This document shows, piece after piece, positions 1-8,704 of a stretch of 64,000 bases of DNA (position 1 is the stretch's first letter; the number at the start of each line of letters is the position of its first letter). The notes below the pieces were generated by a model, which searched no databases, had not been told where the DNA came from, and saw only the letters and a program-made list of their open reading frames with translations. This DNA is from an uncultured bacterium (GTDB lineage: Bacteria; Cyanobacteriota; Vampirovibrionia; Gastranaerophilales; Gastranaerophilaceae). Both the position numbers and the translations under genes were made by a program. The DNA is taken from the NCBI GenBank assembly GCA_902779645.1, contig CACZCH010000002.1, forward strand, positions 79,772 through 143,771, in the 5' to 3' direction.

Positions 1-1033
1 AATTGGTCTCGGAAATAAACTGTTGTTTACCTATTAAATTATTTTTAGCATTATGAAGTTCTTCTTCTCCAACCGGTATATTTTTTATCTTATCAATTTC
101 CGCTTTAAATCCATCAATTGAAGTTTTAATATTACTTGGTTCTGTTCCAATATAAATACTAAAAACAGAAGACTTGAGATGATTTTCATAGGAGGTTCTT
201 ACTGTATACGCAAGTCCTTTTTTTTCTCTTAATTCCAAAAATAATCTTGAACTCAAACCGCTTGCTCCCAGAATTATATTTAGGAGCATAAGTGCAGGAT
301 ATTCATTGTCATTTATAGTTCCCACTTGCCATCCTTGTATAATTTGAGCTTGATTTGCGTCATTTTTAATTAATTCCGCAGATTCTTTTACTACAACAGG
401 TATTTTTATATTTGAACAATTTTCGGTTGAAATAGGTAATATTCCCAAATATTTTTCAAGTAAACCGTTTTCTTCAACATCACCAACAAGAACAACTGAT
501 TTCCTACCCGTTTCTAAGATTCTTTTATATGAATTAATTACATCTTCTTTAGTTATATTATCAATATTATCAAGAATTTCAGTATAACTGTGACCATAAA
601 AATGATTTTTGTATATGCTTTTCGTAAATAAATCAGATACTTTAACCTTAGCTGAATCCAGTTCTGCCATTAACTCACCTTTGAGTTTTACAACTTCTTT
701 ATCAAATTCTTTGAAGGTTGAATTTAATATAATATCACTTAAAATGGACAGAGCTTTTTCAAAATCTTCGTTCAAACAAACAAATCTAAATCTTATATAA
801 TCCGATTTCATCTCAGTATAAAGCTCTATTGCATTTTCATCAAGCATTACAGAAAGTTCTTCTGATGAAAAGTTAGTTGTACCTTTCAGCAGAAGCCTGC
901 TCATTACAGAATATTCACCTGCAAATTTTTCTTCGTCATTAATTAAAATATTCAAAGTTAATGCGGCTCTGGGAGTATCAATATTTTGTTTAATACAAGC
1001 TTTAATACCGTTTGTTAAAATAAATTCTCTCAT
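1..1033 (-). CDS. M16 (insulinase/PqqL-like) peptidase-family protein, C-terminus cut by window edge
   Basis: I translated this open frame by hand from an ATG at 1033; about 344 residues are present and the protein continues beyond base 1. The late segment LREKKGLAYTV (about residue 270) is the R/Y-containing signature of M16 peptidases. Where active members carry the zinc motif HxxEH just before KGT, this protein reads S-V-M-S-R (residues 42-46, before L-L-L-K-G-T), so it is probably the non-catalytic partner of an M16 heterodimer or a pseudo-enzyme. Active and inactive M16 genes often sit side by side in bacteria; the partner would lie outside the window. No signal peptide is visible. It is divergent from the next gene across about 125 bp of AT-rich DNA. 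Confidence 0.8.
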   Translation of the reverse strand, partial: MREFILTNGIKACIKQNIDTPRAALTLNILINDEEKFAGEYSVMSRLLLKGTTNFSSEELSVMLDENAIELYTEMKSDYIRFRFVCLNEDFEKALSILSDIILNSTFKEFDKEVVKLKGELMAELDSAKVKVSDLFTKSIYKNHFYGHSYTEILDNIDNITKEDVINSYKRILETGRKSVVLVGDVEENGLLEKYLGILPISTENCSNIKIPVVVKESAELIKNDANQAQIIQGWQVGTINDNEYPALMLLNIILGASGLSSRLFLELREKKGLAYTVRTSYENHLKSSVFSIYIGTEPSNIKTSIDGFKAEIDKIKNIPVGEEELHNAKNNLIGKQQFISETN

Positions 1034-1158
1034 AAGTAAATTCTATCACAAACATTTTATTATTTATAAAATTTAATAGATTTCAAATTGTAAATTTTAC
1101 AATAATTTAGTGTAAAAATTGCGGTATGTTTATGGTAATATCTTTTTGAGGGTTTTAG

Positions 1159-3624
1159 ATGAAGATTTTAGATGTAAGAGATGGTTTAATAAGATTTGAG
1201 GCTGATGAAAACGTTTATTTATCATCATTTATACAAATAGACGGAACTGATAAAAGTTATTTAGCACAAGTTAATCAGTGTAAGGCAGTCGGCACCACTA
1301 AAATTGCTGATGCAAGAATATTGTTTGTTATAATTGATAATGAACTATACAATTACGATAAAACTCTACCGCCTAATGATGCTGAAGTTAGGATGTTTAA
1401 ATCAGATATTATTAAAAGTTCAATGAATGTTAATAGCCCTATAATTATAGGAAGGCTATTAGACAATTCTGATATTATACCAATTGATTCTGAAGCTTTT
1501 AACAAAAAAATGTTAATTAGTATTGATAATACTGATTACAAAAATATTTTAATCAAGAATTTGATTAAACAATTCAATTCTTTAAAACAAAAAGTTATTA
1601 TTATTGATACTTTAGGAATTCATAATGAAGAACAAAAATATTTTGCAGGAAAAGACTTTAAGCTTCCGCTTAATACAGATTCATTAAAGTTTATGTACAA
1701 ATCATGTTTAGATGATGCTACACAAGAAAGTAAATCAACAATAATTGATATCTTTAACGATTTAGCAGATTATTCAAAAACAGTTCCGTTTGTTCCATTT
1801 GAAACTCTAAAATCAATTGTTGACGATATGGTAGATAATCAGCATATTTTCAAGCTTTTTGTATTAAAAAATAAACTTGCAAAATTTAAACAGCTGGGGT
1901 ATTTTGCAACAAAAAAATCAGAAGTTGATACCATTAATAACATTTTGAATTCAGGTAACTGTATTATAGATTTATCAAAGCTAGACAAGCTTTTCTTAAA
2001 TAGATATTTAGAATATATATATTCAATTGTCGAACATAACAATGATATTCAAATTATTGTAGAAGCATCAACCGGTATATCGAAGAAAAATTTAAAGCAC
2101 ATTATATTAGATTCGACTGCAAAGACAACATTATCAACTCATTCTAACTATCAATATATAAATGACATTAAAATATTGTTTGAAAACTATATTGTTGAAC
2201 CGTCAAATTCTAATATTAATACTTTTAAAATATATAGTTCATTCTTTAATTCAATGACCCCAAATACATACTTAATTACAGGTAAAGCTCTGAATTACAT
2301 TCCGCTTGTTTCTGAATTCCAGGAGATAAATGAAGTTTTAAACAAAAACGAAGTTGCAAAAGTAGATAACATACATAGGCAAGAAGAACAATCTAATGAA
2401 ATTCTTCAAAATACAGAAGCAGTAACTGAAAGCTGTGATAACAACGATAAAACCAATCAAATTTTTGCTAATATTAAAGAAAAATCCGAAAATGTAATAA
2501 ACTCTATCTCGGAAAAATTGGAAGATGAATCTGAAAATATTGATGATATTGAGATTTTTGATGATAACAAAGAAAAATACGAAAATGTTAGCATCGAGAA
2601 TAAAGAGAATAATGATGATTTAGAATCAGAAGTTATAACAAATCTAACTAATGACGAGATTATTGAACCGGAATACAATGAAGCAGAAAAAGATTTTGTT
2701 ATAGATGATACTGCTGACGCTGAAAATAAAAATATTATAGACGAAGAAATTAATACAAATAACAATGATGATAATTTATTAATAAGTCAAGAAGATGAAA
2801 ACTTACTTAATACTGACATATCTGAAGAAGACAATATAATTACTGATAATTCTGAATTTGATAACAATTCTTCGGAAGAAATAACAATTGCTCTTAATAA
2901 TGATGAAGATAATTTATTACAAGAACTAGAAGAAAGCAATAATACATTAGATAATAACGCAAACGTATCAATCACAGAAGAACAACATAATGATGATGTT
3001 CCAATAATTTCTATTGAAGAAAATGATGATGTTTTAGAAGAAATCGTTGAATTAGATCCTTCTGATACAGATAACAATGATATCATAATAGATATATCAG
3101 AAGAACCTGATAATATAAATATTGATGAAGAAACTGACAAACAAATTGTTGAAGATGTTGATAAAGTGTTTACAACAATAAAAGATGATGAAAATATAGA
3201 AGAATTTTCAGAGTCAGATTTAGATTTAATAGATGAATTAAATAGTGACAGCAACGAAGAAGAACTTGAAGAATTTTCAGAAGAAATACCGGAAATATCA
3301 GATTCAAATGATAATGACATATTAAAACCAGCCAATGATATTATTACCAATATAAACGAACAAGACAACATAGAGAGTGAAATTCTAGAAAAACGTGAAG
3401 CAAATACTCCAATTGTACCGGTTTATGACGCTGAAATTCCACAAGAAGATATGGTAGAAAGCGATCCGATACAACAAGGTGATTCAGTAATTCACGCAAA
3501 ATATGGCAACGGTGTTGTAGAAAAAATGATTAAATACGGTTCAAAAACTTTATTTTCTATAAATTTTGAAAACATAGGTCGCAGACTTTTAGATCCGACA
3601 CTAACAGAAATAAAAAAGATATAA
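1159..3624 (+). CDS. HerA/DUF87-like protein without P-loop, acidic linker, PcrA-type Tudor C-terminus
   Basis: 821 residues. The N-terminal 90 residues look like the HAS-barrel of HerA ATPases, followed by IGRLLDNSDIIPID, the position of the conserved 'lG.l....pv.ld' strand. Where HerA then has a Walker A loop, this protein reads S-I-D-N-T-D-Y-K, so nucleotide binding is unlikely. A later segment, AGKDFKLPLN, resembles the HerA 'hGe(f)..lPlN' region. Residues about 410-765 are low complexity, dominated by Asp, Glu and Asn. The last 50 residues (GDSVIHAKYGNGVVEK...) match the Tudor-like domain at the C-terminus of UvrD/PcrA helicases, which contacts RNA polymerase. The HerA relationship is inferred from motif spacing; the Tudor match is stronger. 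Function unknown. An RBS-like GAGGG lies just before the ATG. Confidence 0.65.
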   Translation: MKILDVRDGLIRFEADENVYLSSFIQIDGTDKSYLAQVNQCKAVGTTKIADARILFVIIDNELYNYDKTLPPNDAEVRMFKSDIIKSSMNVNSPIIIGRLLDNSDIIPIDSEAFNKKMLISIDNTDYKNILIKNLIKQFNSLKQKVIIIDTLGIHNEEQKYFAGKDFKLPLNTDSLKFMYKSCLDDATQESKSTIIDIFNDLADYSKTVPFVPFETLKSIVDDMVDNQHIFKLFVLKNKLAKFKQLGYFATKKSEVDTINNILNSGNCIIDLSKLDKLFLNRYLEYIYSIVEHNNDIQIIVEASTGISKKNLKHIILDSTAKTTLSTHSNYQYINDIKILFENYIVEPSNSNINTFKIYSSFFNSMTPNTYLITGKALNYIPLVSEFQEINEVLNKNEVAKVDNIHRQEEQSNEILQNTEAVTESCDNNDKTNQIFANIKEKSENVINSISEKLEDESENIDDIEIFDDNKEKYENVSIENKENNDDLESEVITNLTNDEIIEPEYNEAEKDFVIDDTADAENKNIIDEEINTNNNDDNLLISQEDENLLNTDISEEDNIITDNSEFDNNSSEEITIALNNDEDNLLQELEESNNTLDNNANVSITEEQHNDDVPIISIEENDDVLEEIVELDPSDTDNNDIIIDISEEPDNINIDEETDKQIVEDVDKVFTTIKDDENIEEFSESDLDLIDELNSDSNEEELEEFSEEIPEISDSNDNDILKPANDIITNINEQDNIESEILEKREANTPIVPVYDAEIPQEDMVESDPIQQGDSVIHAKYGNGVVEKMIKYGSKTLFSINFENIGRRLLDPTLTEIKKI

Positions 3625-3743
3625 TTAAACTGTTCAACCAATTAAATATACATTAACCCCTTGAAATAAAAAAATCAGCATAATAAAATTAAATAGGTCG
3701 AAATATTGAATCAAGTTTGGAATCTTGAAGAAAGAAGGTTATT

Positions 3744-3944
3744 ATGAAAGACGGATTACACCCAGATTATAAAAAAACAGTTATCAAATGTGTTTGCGGT
3801 AACGAAATTGAAACAGGTTCAGTTGTCGATAATTTAACAGTTGAAATTTGTTCTAATTGCCACCCGTTCTACACAGGTCAACAAAAAATTCTTGACTCAG
3901 AAGGACGTGTTGAAAGATTCAAAAAACGTTACGGTCAAAAATAA
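3744..3944 (+). CDS. rpmE: 50S ribosomal protein L31
   Basis: 66 residues beginning [16 protein letters not shown], the standard start of bacterial L31. It keeps the zinc-binding cysteines C16, C18, C36 and C39 (CxC...CxxC), so it is the zinc-bearing C+ form. It belongs to the large ribosomal subunit, at the central protuberance bridging to the small subunit. An AGAAGG ribosome binding site lies 6-7 bases upstream. It is transcribed alone and ends in a strong hairpin at 3960-3990. Confidence 0.97.
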   Translation: MKDGLHPDYKKTVIKCVCGNEIETGSVVDNLTVEICSNCHPFYTGQQKILDSEGRVERFKKRYGQK

Positions 3945-3956
3945 TAATTTGAACAA

Positions 3957-3990
3957 AAAAAGCGATTCTGAATTCAGAATCGCTTTTTTA
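3957..3990. terminator. Bidirectional intrinsic terminator between rpmE and yjbQ-family gene
   Basis: Perfect inverted repeat AGCGATTCTG/CAGAATCGCT around AATT, with a T run on the + side and an A run (T run on the other strand) on the left. It can serve both convergent genes. Confidence 0.85.
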
Positions 3991-4407
3991 TTAATAAACT
4001 ATTTGCACTGTAATATTTCTTGAACGTTCTTTATTATCAAAGTCTAATAAAATTATTTGCTGCCACGTTCCAAGATTTAAAAGCCCGTCAACTAGAGCTA
4101 CATTAACAGAACTGCCAACAAGTGCTGAACGTACATGAGCGTAGCCATTTCCGTCATGCCAAATTTCATCATGATGATATTCAGCACCGGAAGGAGCTAT
4201 TCTGTCTAAAGCTTCTTTTAAATCTTTGACCAAACCCTCTTCATACTCAATCGTTGTAACAGCAGATGTACTCCCTTGAATTGAAACACACACTAATCCA
4301 TCTTTTAATTCGTGCTTATAAACACAGTTTTGGACGTGCTTGGTTATATCAATAATATCATTATTACCACGGGTTTTAATTCCAAAATGTTCATTAATTA
4401 CAGGCAT
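3991..4407 (-). CDS. YjbQ/UPF0047 family protein
   Basis: 138 residues, full length for the YjbQ family (PF01894), sometimes annotated as 'secondary thiamine-phosphate synthase enzyme' because an E. coli member can rescue thiE mutants. The family signature YHHDEIWHDGNGYAHVRSA (mid-protein) with clustered His/Asp and the late GTWQQIILLDFD are both present. The true physiological role is uncertain. The start overlaps the end of the upstream membrane protein gene by 10 bases, so the two are co-translated in one minus-strand unit. Confidence 0.9.
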   Translation of the reverse strand: MPVINEHFGIKTRGNNDIIDITKHVQNCVYKHELKDGLVCVSIQGSTSAVTTIEYEEGLVKDLKEALDRIAPSGAEYHHDEIWHDGNGYAHVRSALVGSSVNVALVDGLLNLGTWQQIILLDFDNKERSRNITVQIVY

Positions 4408-5051
4408 ACTTCTTGCTCCTTATTTTCAGATTTACCAGCACATTTATTTTCAATTAGTGTCACATCAGATTCATTTTTAATTATAGTATGTCTTTTTTTA
4501 TATACAACAACAAAGAATAGAACCAAAAGTACACTTACTGCTAATATTACATAATTCATATATTGCTTAATAGTTTCGCCAAATAGCATCAATACAGTAC
4601 TTACAAGAAAAAATCTTCCACCCCTTCCAAGTATACTAACTCCCATGAACTTAAAAAAGTTCATATTTAGAATTCCACTTGCAATAGTAAAAATGTTATA
4701 TGGTATAGGAGAAAATGCTGAAAAAAATACAGCTAGTGAACCATACTGTTCATATAACTTCTCTACTGCATGGAATTTATCTGATTTACTTGAGAATAAC
4801 TTATCAAATAACGGTCTGCCGCCAAATCTACCAAATGCGTAACCGATTGCACCACCGGTAACTGAACCTGCGGTACAAACGAGAGCAAACAATAATGCTT
4901 TTGTAGGAGATGACAAGCACATAGCTATCAATAAAACATCCGGTGGAAGAGGAAAACCAGGAAGACAACTTTCTATAATTGCGTTTATTCCTAACCCTTG
5001 CAGTCCTAAGGACTGAAACAAATTACTTATATTTAAAACTAATTCATGCAT
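4398..5051 (-). CDS. VTT-domain (DedA/YqaA-like) inner-membrane protein
   Basis: 217 residues with several hydrophobic segments. The order 'E..LPGFPLPPDVLL', a G-rich second helix (GSVTGGAIGYAFGRFGG) and a central F..FSPIPYNIF with a following G is the SNARE-associated/VTT fold seen in YqaA, DedA and TVP38 proteins. Members are implicated in lipid scrambling (e.g. undecaprenyl phosphate or phosphatidylethanolamine), but the substrate here cannot be read from sequence. It sits downstream of rqcP (11-base gap) and overlaps the yjbQ-family gene. Confidence 0.85.
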   Translation of the reverse strand: MHELVLNISNLFQSLGLQGLGINAIIESCLPGFPLPPDVLLIAMCLSSPTKALLFALVCTAGSVTGGAIGYAFGRFGGRPLFDKLFSSKSDKFHAVEKLYEQYGSLAVFFSAFSPIPYNIFTIASGILNMNFFKFMGVSILGRGGRFFLVSTVLMLFGETIKQYMNYVILAVSVLLVLFFVVVYKKRHTIIKNESDVTLIENKCAGKSENKEQEVCL

Positions 5052-5062
5052 TGTGTAATTCC

Positions 5063-5308
5063 TTATTCTATATTCTTATATAAATTTGAAGCCTCTTGAA
5101 TACTTACATTTCCTACTGGCACGATTAACACTTCAAATTTATCCGTTCTATTAGCATATTCTATTTCTATTATATCACCGATTTTTAATTGCTTTGCAGG
5201 CTTTGCAGAATGTCCGTTAACAAAAACTCTTCCCATATCAGAAACAGCATTTGCGATAGTTCGTCTTTTAATTAATCTTGAAACTTTTAAAAATTTATCA
5301 AGACGCAT
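5063..5308 (-). CDS. rqcP: RqcP/YabO-type S4 RNA-binding protein
   Basis: 81 residues, essentially one S4 domain: MRLDKFLKVSRLIKRRTIANA at the start and the 'G.V.VNG..AKPA..LK.GD' turn. Length and sequence match RqcP (YabO) of Bacillus, which works with RqcH on obstructed 50S subunits during C-terminal alanine tailing; the related Hsp15 is larger. Its ATG overlaps the stop codon of the purine phosphorylase gene (TAATG), showing translational coupling. Confidence 0.85.
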   Translation of the reverse strand: MRLDKFLKVSRLIKRRTIANAVSDMGRVFVNGHSAKPAKQLKIGDIIEIEYANRTDKFEVLIVPVGNVSIQEASNLYKNIE

Positions 5309-6111
5309 TACAATTTCCTTATTATTTCTTTTACAAGTTTTATGAATTTATCTTTTGCTTTGTTAGCAGCAGCTATAACTTCTTCATGTGAAAGCCCCAC
5401 AGTGCTTACACCTGCAGCTGAATTGCATATACAACTTATACCGATGACCTTCATTCCTGCCCAAGATGCCACTATTGCTTCAGGAACGGTCGACATTCCA
5501 ACAGCATCCGCTCCTAATATTCTTGCCATTTTGACTTCAGCGGGTGTTTCATAAGAGGGACCCGTAAAAGCCAAATATACCCCCTCCTGTAAATCTACAC
5601 CAGTTTCATGACCGACTTTTTTCACCAGTTCAACATATTCGGGAGTATATATTTCGCTCATATCAGGAAAACGCAGTCCTAAGGAATCATCATTAATTCC
5701 TATTAGAGGATTTATTCCCATGAAATTTATGTGATCAGTTATAATCATTAAATCAGAAGGTTTAAAAGAAGCATTAACTCCACCAGCAGCGTTTGTTATT
5801 ATAAGTTTTTCTACTCCAAGCCTTTTCATTACCTTAACAGGAAATACAACTTTTTGTATTGAATGACCTTCATAAAAATGAAAGCGCCCCTGCATCATAA
5901 CAACTTTTTTACCGTTTATTTCAGCAAATACCAATCTTCCTTTGTGTCCTACAACGGTTGATGCTTCAAATCCGGGAATATCTTTATAATCAATTGATAT
6001 TTGGCAATATTCATTTGCAAGCTCTCCAAGCCCTGATCCTAATATAACACCAACATCAGGTTTAAAATCTCCTGACCTTTCTTTTATAAACCTTACTGCA
6101 CTTTCTAACAT
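5308..6111 (-). CDS. punA: Purine nucleoside phosphorylase (trimeric PNP-I type)
   Basis: 267 residues. GVILGSGLGELA near residue 22 is the phosphate-binding loop, QGRFHFYEGH about residue 85 follows, TNAAGG near 115 and the G-P-S-Y-E-T-PAE segment near 190 complete the inosine/guanosine phosphorylase family signature. It splits purine nucleosides into base and (deoxy)ribose-1-phosphate for salvage. It is the first gene of a minus-strand unit with rqcP, the VTT protein and the yjbQ-family gene. Confidence 0.93.
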   Translation of the reverse strand: MLESAVRFIKERSGDFKPDVGVILGSGLGELANEYCQISIDYKDIPGFEASTVVGHKGRLVFAEINGKKVVMMQGRFHFYEGHSIQKVVFPVKVMKRLGVEKLIITNAAGGVNASFKPSDLMIITDHINFMGINPLIGINDDSLGLRFPDMSEIYTPEYVELVKKVGHETGVDLQEGVYLAFTGPSYETPAEVKMARILGADAVGMSTVPEAIVASWAGMKVIGISCICNSAAGVSTVGLSHEEVIAAANKAKDKFIKLVKEIIRKL

Positions 6112-6150
6112 TAATCCCCCTATGAACTCTAGTTATTATTTTATAACAAT

Positions 6151-6187
6151 AAAAAATCCCTGTCATATACATGACAGGGATTTTTTA
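6151..6187 (-). terminator. Intrinsic terminator
   Basis: Hairpin AATCCCTGTCAT-ATAC-ATGACAGGGATT flanked by A and T runs. It lies just past the small glycine-rich gene on the minus strand and ahead of the purine phosphorylase gene. Confidence 0.85.
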
Positions 6188-6208
6188 CAAATCTATATAA
6201 AATACCGA

Positions 6209-6493
6209 TTAGTAATCATGATCGTTTGGATAACATGGATCATAATCATAATCATCAGAAGATGGTTTATTTTTATTTTCATATATATCACCGCCGATAC
6301 CACCACTTCCGGCAAATAGAGGAACAGTCCAGAATAATGCACCTCCTGATATGGCTGTAACGCCTAGTCCTACTGCTGCTCCTAAAATAGTTCCTAAAGC
6401 GCCACCTTTACCTTGGAAGTTAGGGTTTTGTACATGTTTTAAATTTTTGACTGTCATTCTGGGTTGTGCAACATTTATAGAGCTTACTCTCAT
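6209..6493 (-). CDS. Small glycine-rich protein with N-terminal FQGK motif
   Basis: About 94 residues from ATG 6493, chosen over an upstream GTG because AGGAG sits 8 bases before the ATG. Residues 26-29 read F-Q-G-K, the motif shared with other accessory proteins here. A glycine/alanine zipper follows (GGALGTILGAAVGLGVTAISGG, about residues 30-51) and could insert in or span a membrane. The tail is rich in Asp, Tyr and Pro. No known domain recognised. It is monocistronic, with its own sigma-70-like promoter (6547-6575) and terminator. Confidence 0.7.
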   Translation of the reverse strand: MRVSSINVAQPRMTVKNLKHVQNPNFQGKGGALGTILGAAVGLGVTAISGGALFWTVPLFAGSGGIGGDIYENKNKPSSDDYDYDPCYPNDHDY

Positions 6494-6546
6494 AACACAC
6501 ACTCCTTTCCACTATTTCTTATACTATATATCTCGGTTACTGTATT

Positions 6547-6575
6547 AGAATACATCTGTACAAGAAAATTGTCAA
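6547..6575 (-). promoter_or_regulatory. Sigma-70-type promoter for the FQGK glycine-rich gene
   Basis: Read on the minus strand: TTGACA, 17 bases, TATTCT. This is a near-consensus promoter about 55 bases before the ATG. Confidence 0.7.
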
Positions 6576-6603
6576 TCATTCTAAAGTATTATATTAAAGT
6601 AAA

Positions 6604-7959
6604 CTAGAATAATAATCTGAATAATAAAAATCTTTTATTCAACTTTTCTGAGAATTTTCTTAAATTCTTAACTGTTTTTGAAGTATCATCCATAATTTGT
6701 TTCAGATTTTCTTTATCACCGGGTGCACCATTTATAGTTTCTAAAGCCTTAGTCACTTCATACATAGATGCATTTAAATTATCAACAGTTGTAGTAATTT
6801 TTGCTTTTAATTTTTCATCTTTTGTCATCCTATTAACAGAGGTAGATATCTCGTTCATATTTTTCATTACTGCGTTCAAATCTTCCGCAAATGCTTTAGC
6901 ATCCACTGAACCTAGAATTGGGGTAAGTTTTTCTGATAGTTTGCATATAGATTCAGTTGTTTGGTATATCATTGGCTTAAATTTTTCATCGCCTATTATA
7001 CCGTTTATATTTGTTGTAAGTTTATTGAAATTATTAGCAACATCACTCATCATCCATAATATTGCATCAATATCATTTCGTGATGAATCAATTAGCTTTT
7101 CTGTTTTTTGAAGAGTCGTAGTTGCTTGTGCTGTTAGTTCTTTAAAGTTAGAGACAGAGTCTCTAATATCAGCAATCATTTTATCATTCATTAAGTCATT
7201 AACCATTTTACTCATTTCTGTTAACGATTCAGCAGCTTGATATTGTAGATCCATAAAATCCGCTATTCTCATAGGCTCAACAATAGTGTATGGAGATGTT
7301 TGCTGAGGATAAGGAAGTGCAGAGCCATCCAAAGGTTGTATTCTCAATTTTTTCTCTCCATCAACAGTTACGACTTCCCCCTTCATGAAACTTGGGAGTC
7401 TAAGTCCGGGAAGTGTTACAACATAATCGACTTTGTATGCAAAAGGTGTTTTGATATTATCAATAAGTTCAAGAGGAACAAGTTTAGATGTCATGATCTG
7501 AGATTTTCTTACAGAACCAACATCATACAATTTGTCGTCCAACCTGATTTCAACAGGAGCATCTTTAATAATCAAATTTTTATCAATTACAGGAATATAT
7601 ACAGAACGTACTTTAGGCGGGGTTATTTCTAAGAATTGCTCACCAATTAAACCTGATTGTTGTATAGATAGTGTCGATGCCTTAGGAATTTCTATCCCCG
7701 GTTGCGTGATAACGAATTTCATTTTTACATAACTTGAATCCTTATTCACAACAGGCGTAATTTCTTCAACCTGCCCAACTCTCATACCCATCATTTGGAC
7801 ACCTGAGCCTGGCCGCATACCATTCACATCTTTAAATTGAACTTCTATTCTTTCTGCTGAAGAAAAAGAACGTCCTTTTATCCATAAAATTGTAAATAAC
7901 AAAATTGTTAAAGATATTATTGTCAGTATACCAACTTTTAGAGCAGGTGAAATTTTCAT
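6604..7959 (-). CDS. MCE-domain lipid-transport substrate-binding protein (MlaD-like)
   Basis: 451 residues. One N-terminal membrane anchor (about residues 9-27, LKVGILTIISLTILLFTILW), then the MCE/MlaD domain (about 37-115; 'F.DVNGMRPGSGVQMMGMRVGQVEEI'), then a long helical tail with predicted coiled coil (about 235-440). MCE proteins form periplasmic hexamers that move phospholipids between inner and outer membranes. It is the last gene of an operon with the ATPase and permease, matching MlaE-MlaF-MlaD architecture. Confidence 0.88.
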   Translation of the reverse strand: MKISPALKVGILTIISLTILLFTILWIKGRSFSSAERIEVQFKDVNGMRPGSGVQMMGMRVGQVEEITPVVNKDSSYVKMKFVITQPGIEIPKASTLSIQQSGLIGEQFLEITPPKVRSVYIPVIDKNLIIKDAPVEIRLDDKLYDVGSVRKSQIMTSKLVPLELIDNIKTPFAYKVDYVVTLPGLRLPSFMKGEVVTVDGEKKLRIQPLDGSALPYPQQTSPYTIVEPMRIADFMDLQYQAAESLTEMSKMVNDLMNDKMIADIRDSVSNFKELTAQATTTLQKTEKLIDSSRNDIDAILWMMSDVANNFNKLTTNINGIIGDEKFKPMIYQTTESICKLSEKLTPILGSVDAKAFAEDLNAVMKNMNEISTSVNRMTKDEKLKAKITTTVDNLNASMYEVTKALETINGAPGDKENLKQIMDDTSKTVKNLRKFSEKLNKRFLLFRLLF

Positions 7960-7974
7960 TTTTATATATCCTCA

Positions 7975-8691
7975 TTAATTCATTTTCATAGGGCCGTCTA
8001 ATGCAGCTTCCACAAACTGTTTAGTATAAGGAGTTTCTTCTCTGCACAGTTCATCAGGCGAGCCTTCAAACACAGCATGCCCATTATACAACATCAATAC
8101 AGAATCTGCTGTCCTACGAATAGTTGACATTTGGTGAGTAACGACAATTGAAGCAGCATGTGTTTCATTTTTAAGTCTTACAATATAATCCTCAATTAAA
8201 GTTGAAGATATAGGGTCTAAACCTGCCGTAGGTTCATCATACAGAATAATTTTCGGTTCCGTAACAATTGCACGAGCGAAACTTACGCGTTTCTGCATAC
8301 CGCCGGAAAGTTCAGACGGATATTTATTTTCAATTCCGGATAACCCTACCAGTTCGAGTTTTTCAGCTACAATTTTTTCTAACTCTTTTCTTGTATATTT
8401 ACCCCTTAAGTCTTTCCTCTCTTGAAGTGCAAAAGAGATATTATCAAAGACATTTAGCGAGTCAAAAAGTGCAGAATATTGGAATACCATTGCAACGTCG
8501 CCGCCGGTTGTAATAATATCACCAGAATCTTTTTCTATAAGTCCGCTTATAAGCTTCAATACCGTACTCTTTCCTGAACCGCTAAACCCAACTATGGATA
8601 ATATTTTACCATCATCAACTTTAAACGAAATATTATCTAATATTGTCTTATTATCAAATGTTTTAACCAGATTCCTAACTTCTATACTCAT
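7975..8691 (-). CDS. ABC transporter ATPase, MlaF-like
   Basis: Starting at ATG 8691 (GGAGA 5 bases upstream; a longer frame to 8727 would run into the permease gene) it encodes about 238 residues. Walker A GFSGSGKST, signature LSGGMQKRVSFARA, Walker B IILYDEPTAGLDP and switch VTHQM are all intact. It powers the MCE lipid transporter with the permease encoded 13 bases upstream and the MlaD-like protein 15 bases downstream. It contains one copy of the TATTTACCCC repeat at 8396 (gene-sense GGGGTAAATA, read as Gly-Lys-Tyr). Confidence 0.92.
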   Translation of the reverse strand: MSIEVRNLVKTFDNKTILDNISFKVDDGKILSIVGFSGSGKSTVLKLISGLIEKDSGDIITTGGDVAMVFQYSALFDSLNVFDNISFALQERKDLRGKYTRKELEKIVAEKLELVGLSGIENKYPSELSGGMQKRVSFARAIVTEPKIILYDEPTAGLDPISSTLIEDYIVRLKNETHAASIVVTHQMSTIRRTADSVLMLYNGHAVFEGSPDELCREETPYTKQFVEAALDGPMKMN

Positions 8692-8704
8692 GAACTTCTC
8701 CAAA

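Noticed and set aside
2787-3371. Serine-rich minus-strand frame of 194 codons
   Set aside because: Complement of the Asp/Glu/Asn tract of the HerA-like gene, whose codons read as Ser/Leu on the other strand.
6122-6319. Small plus-strand frame at 6.1-6.3 kb
   Set aside because: Runs through the terminator and the glycine-rich gene on the other strand; no ribosome site.
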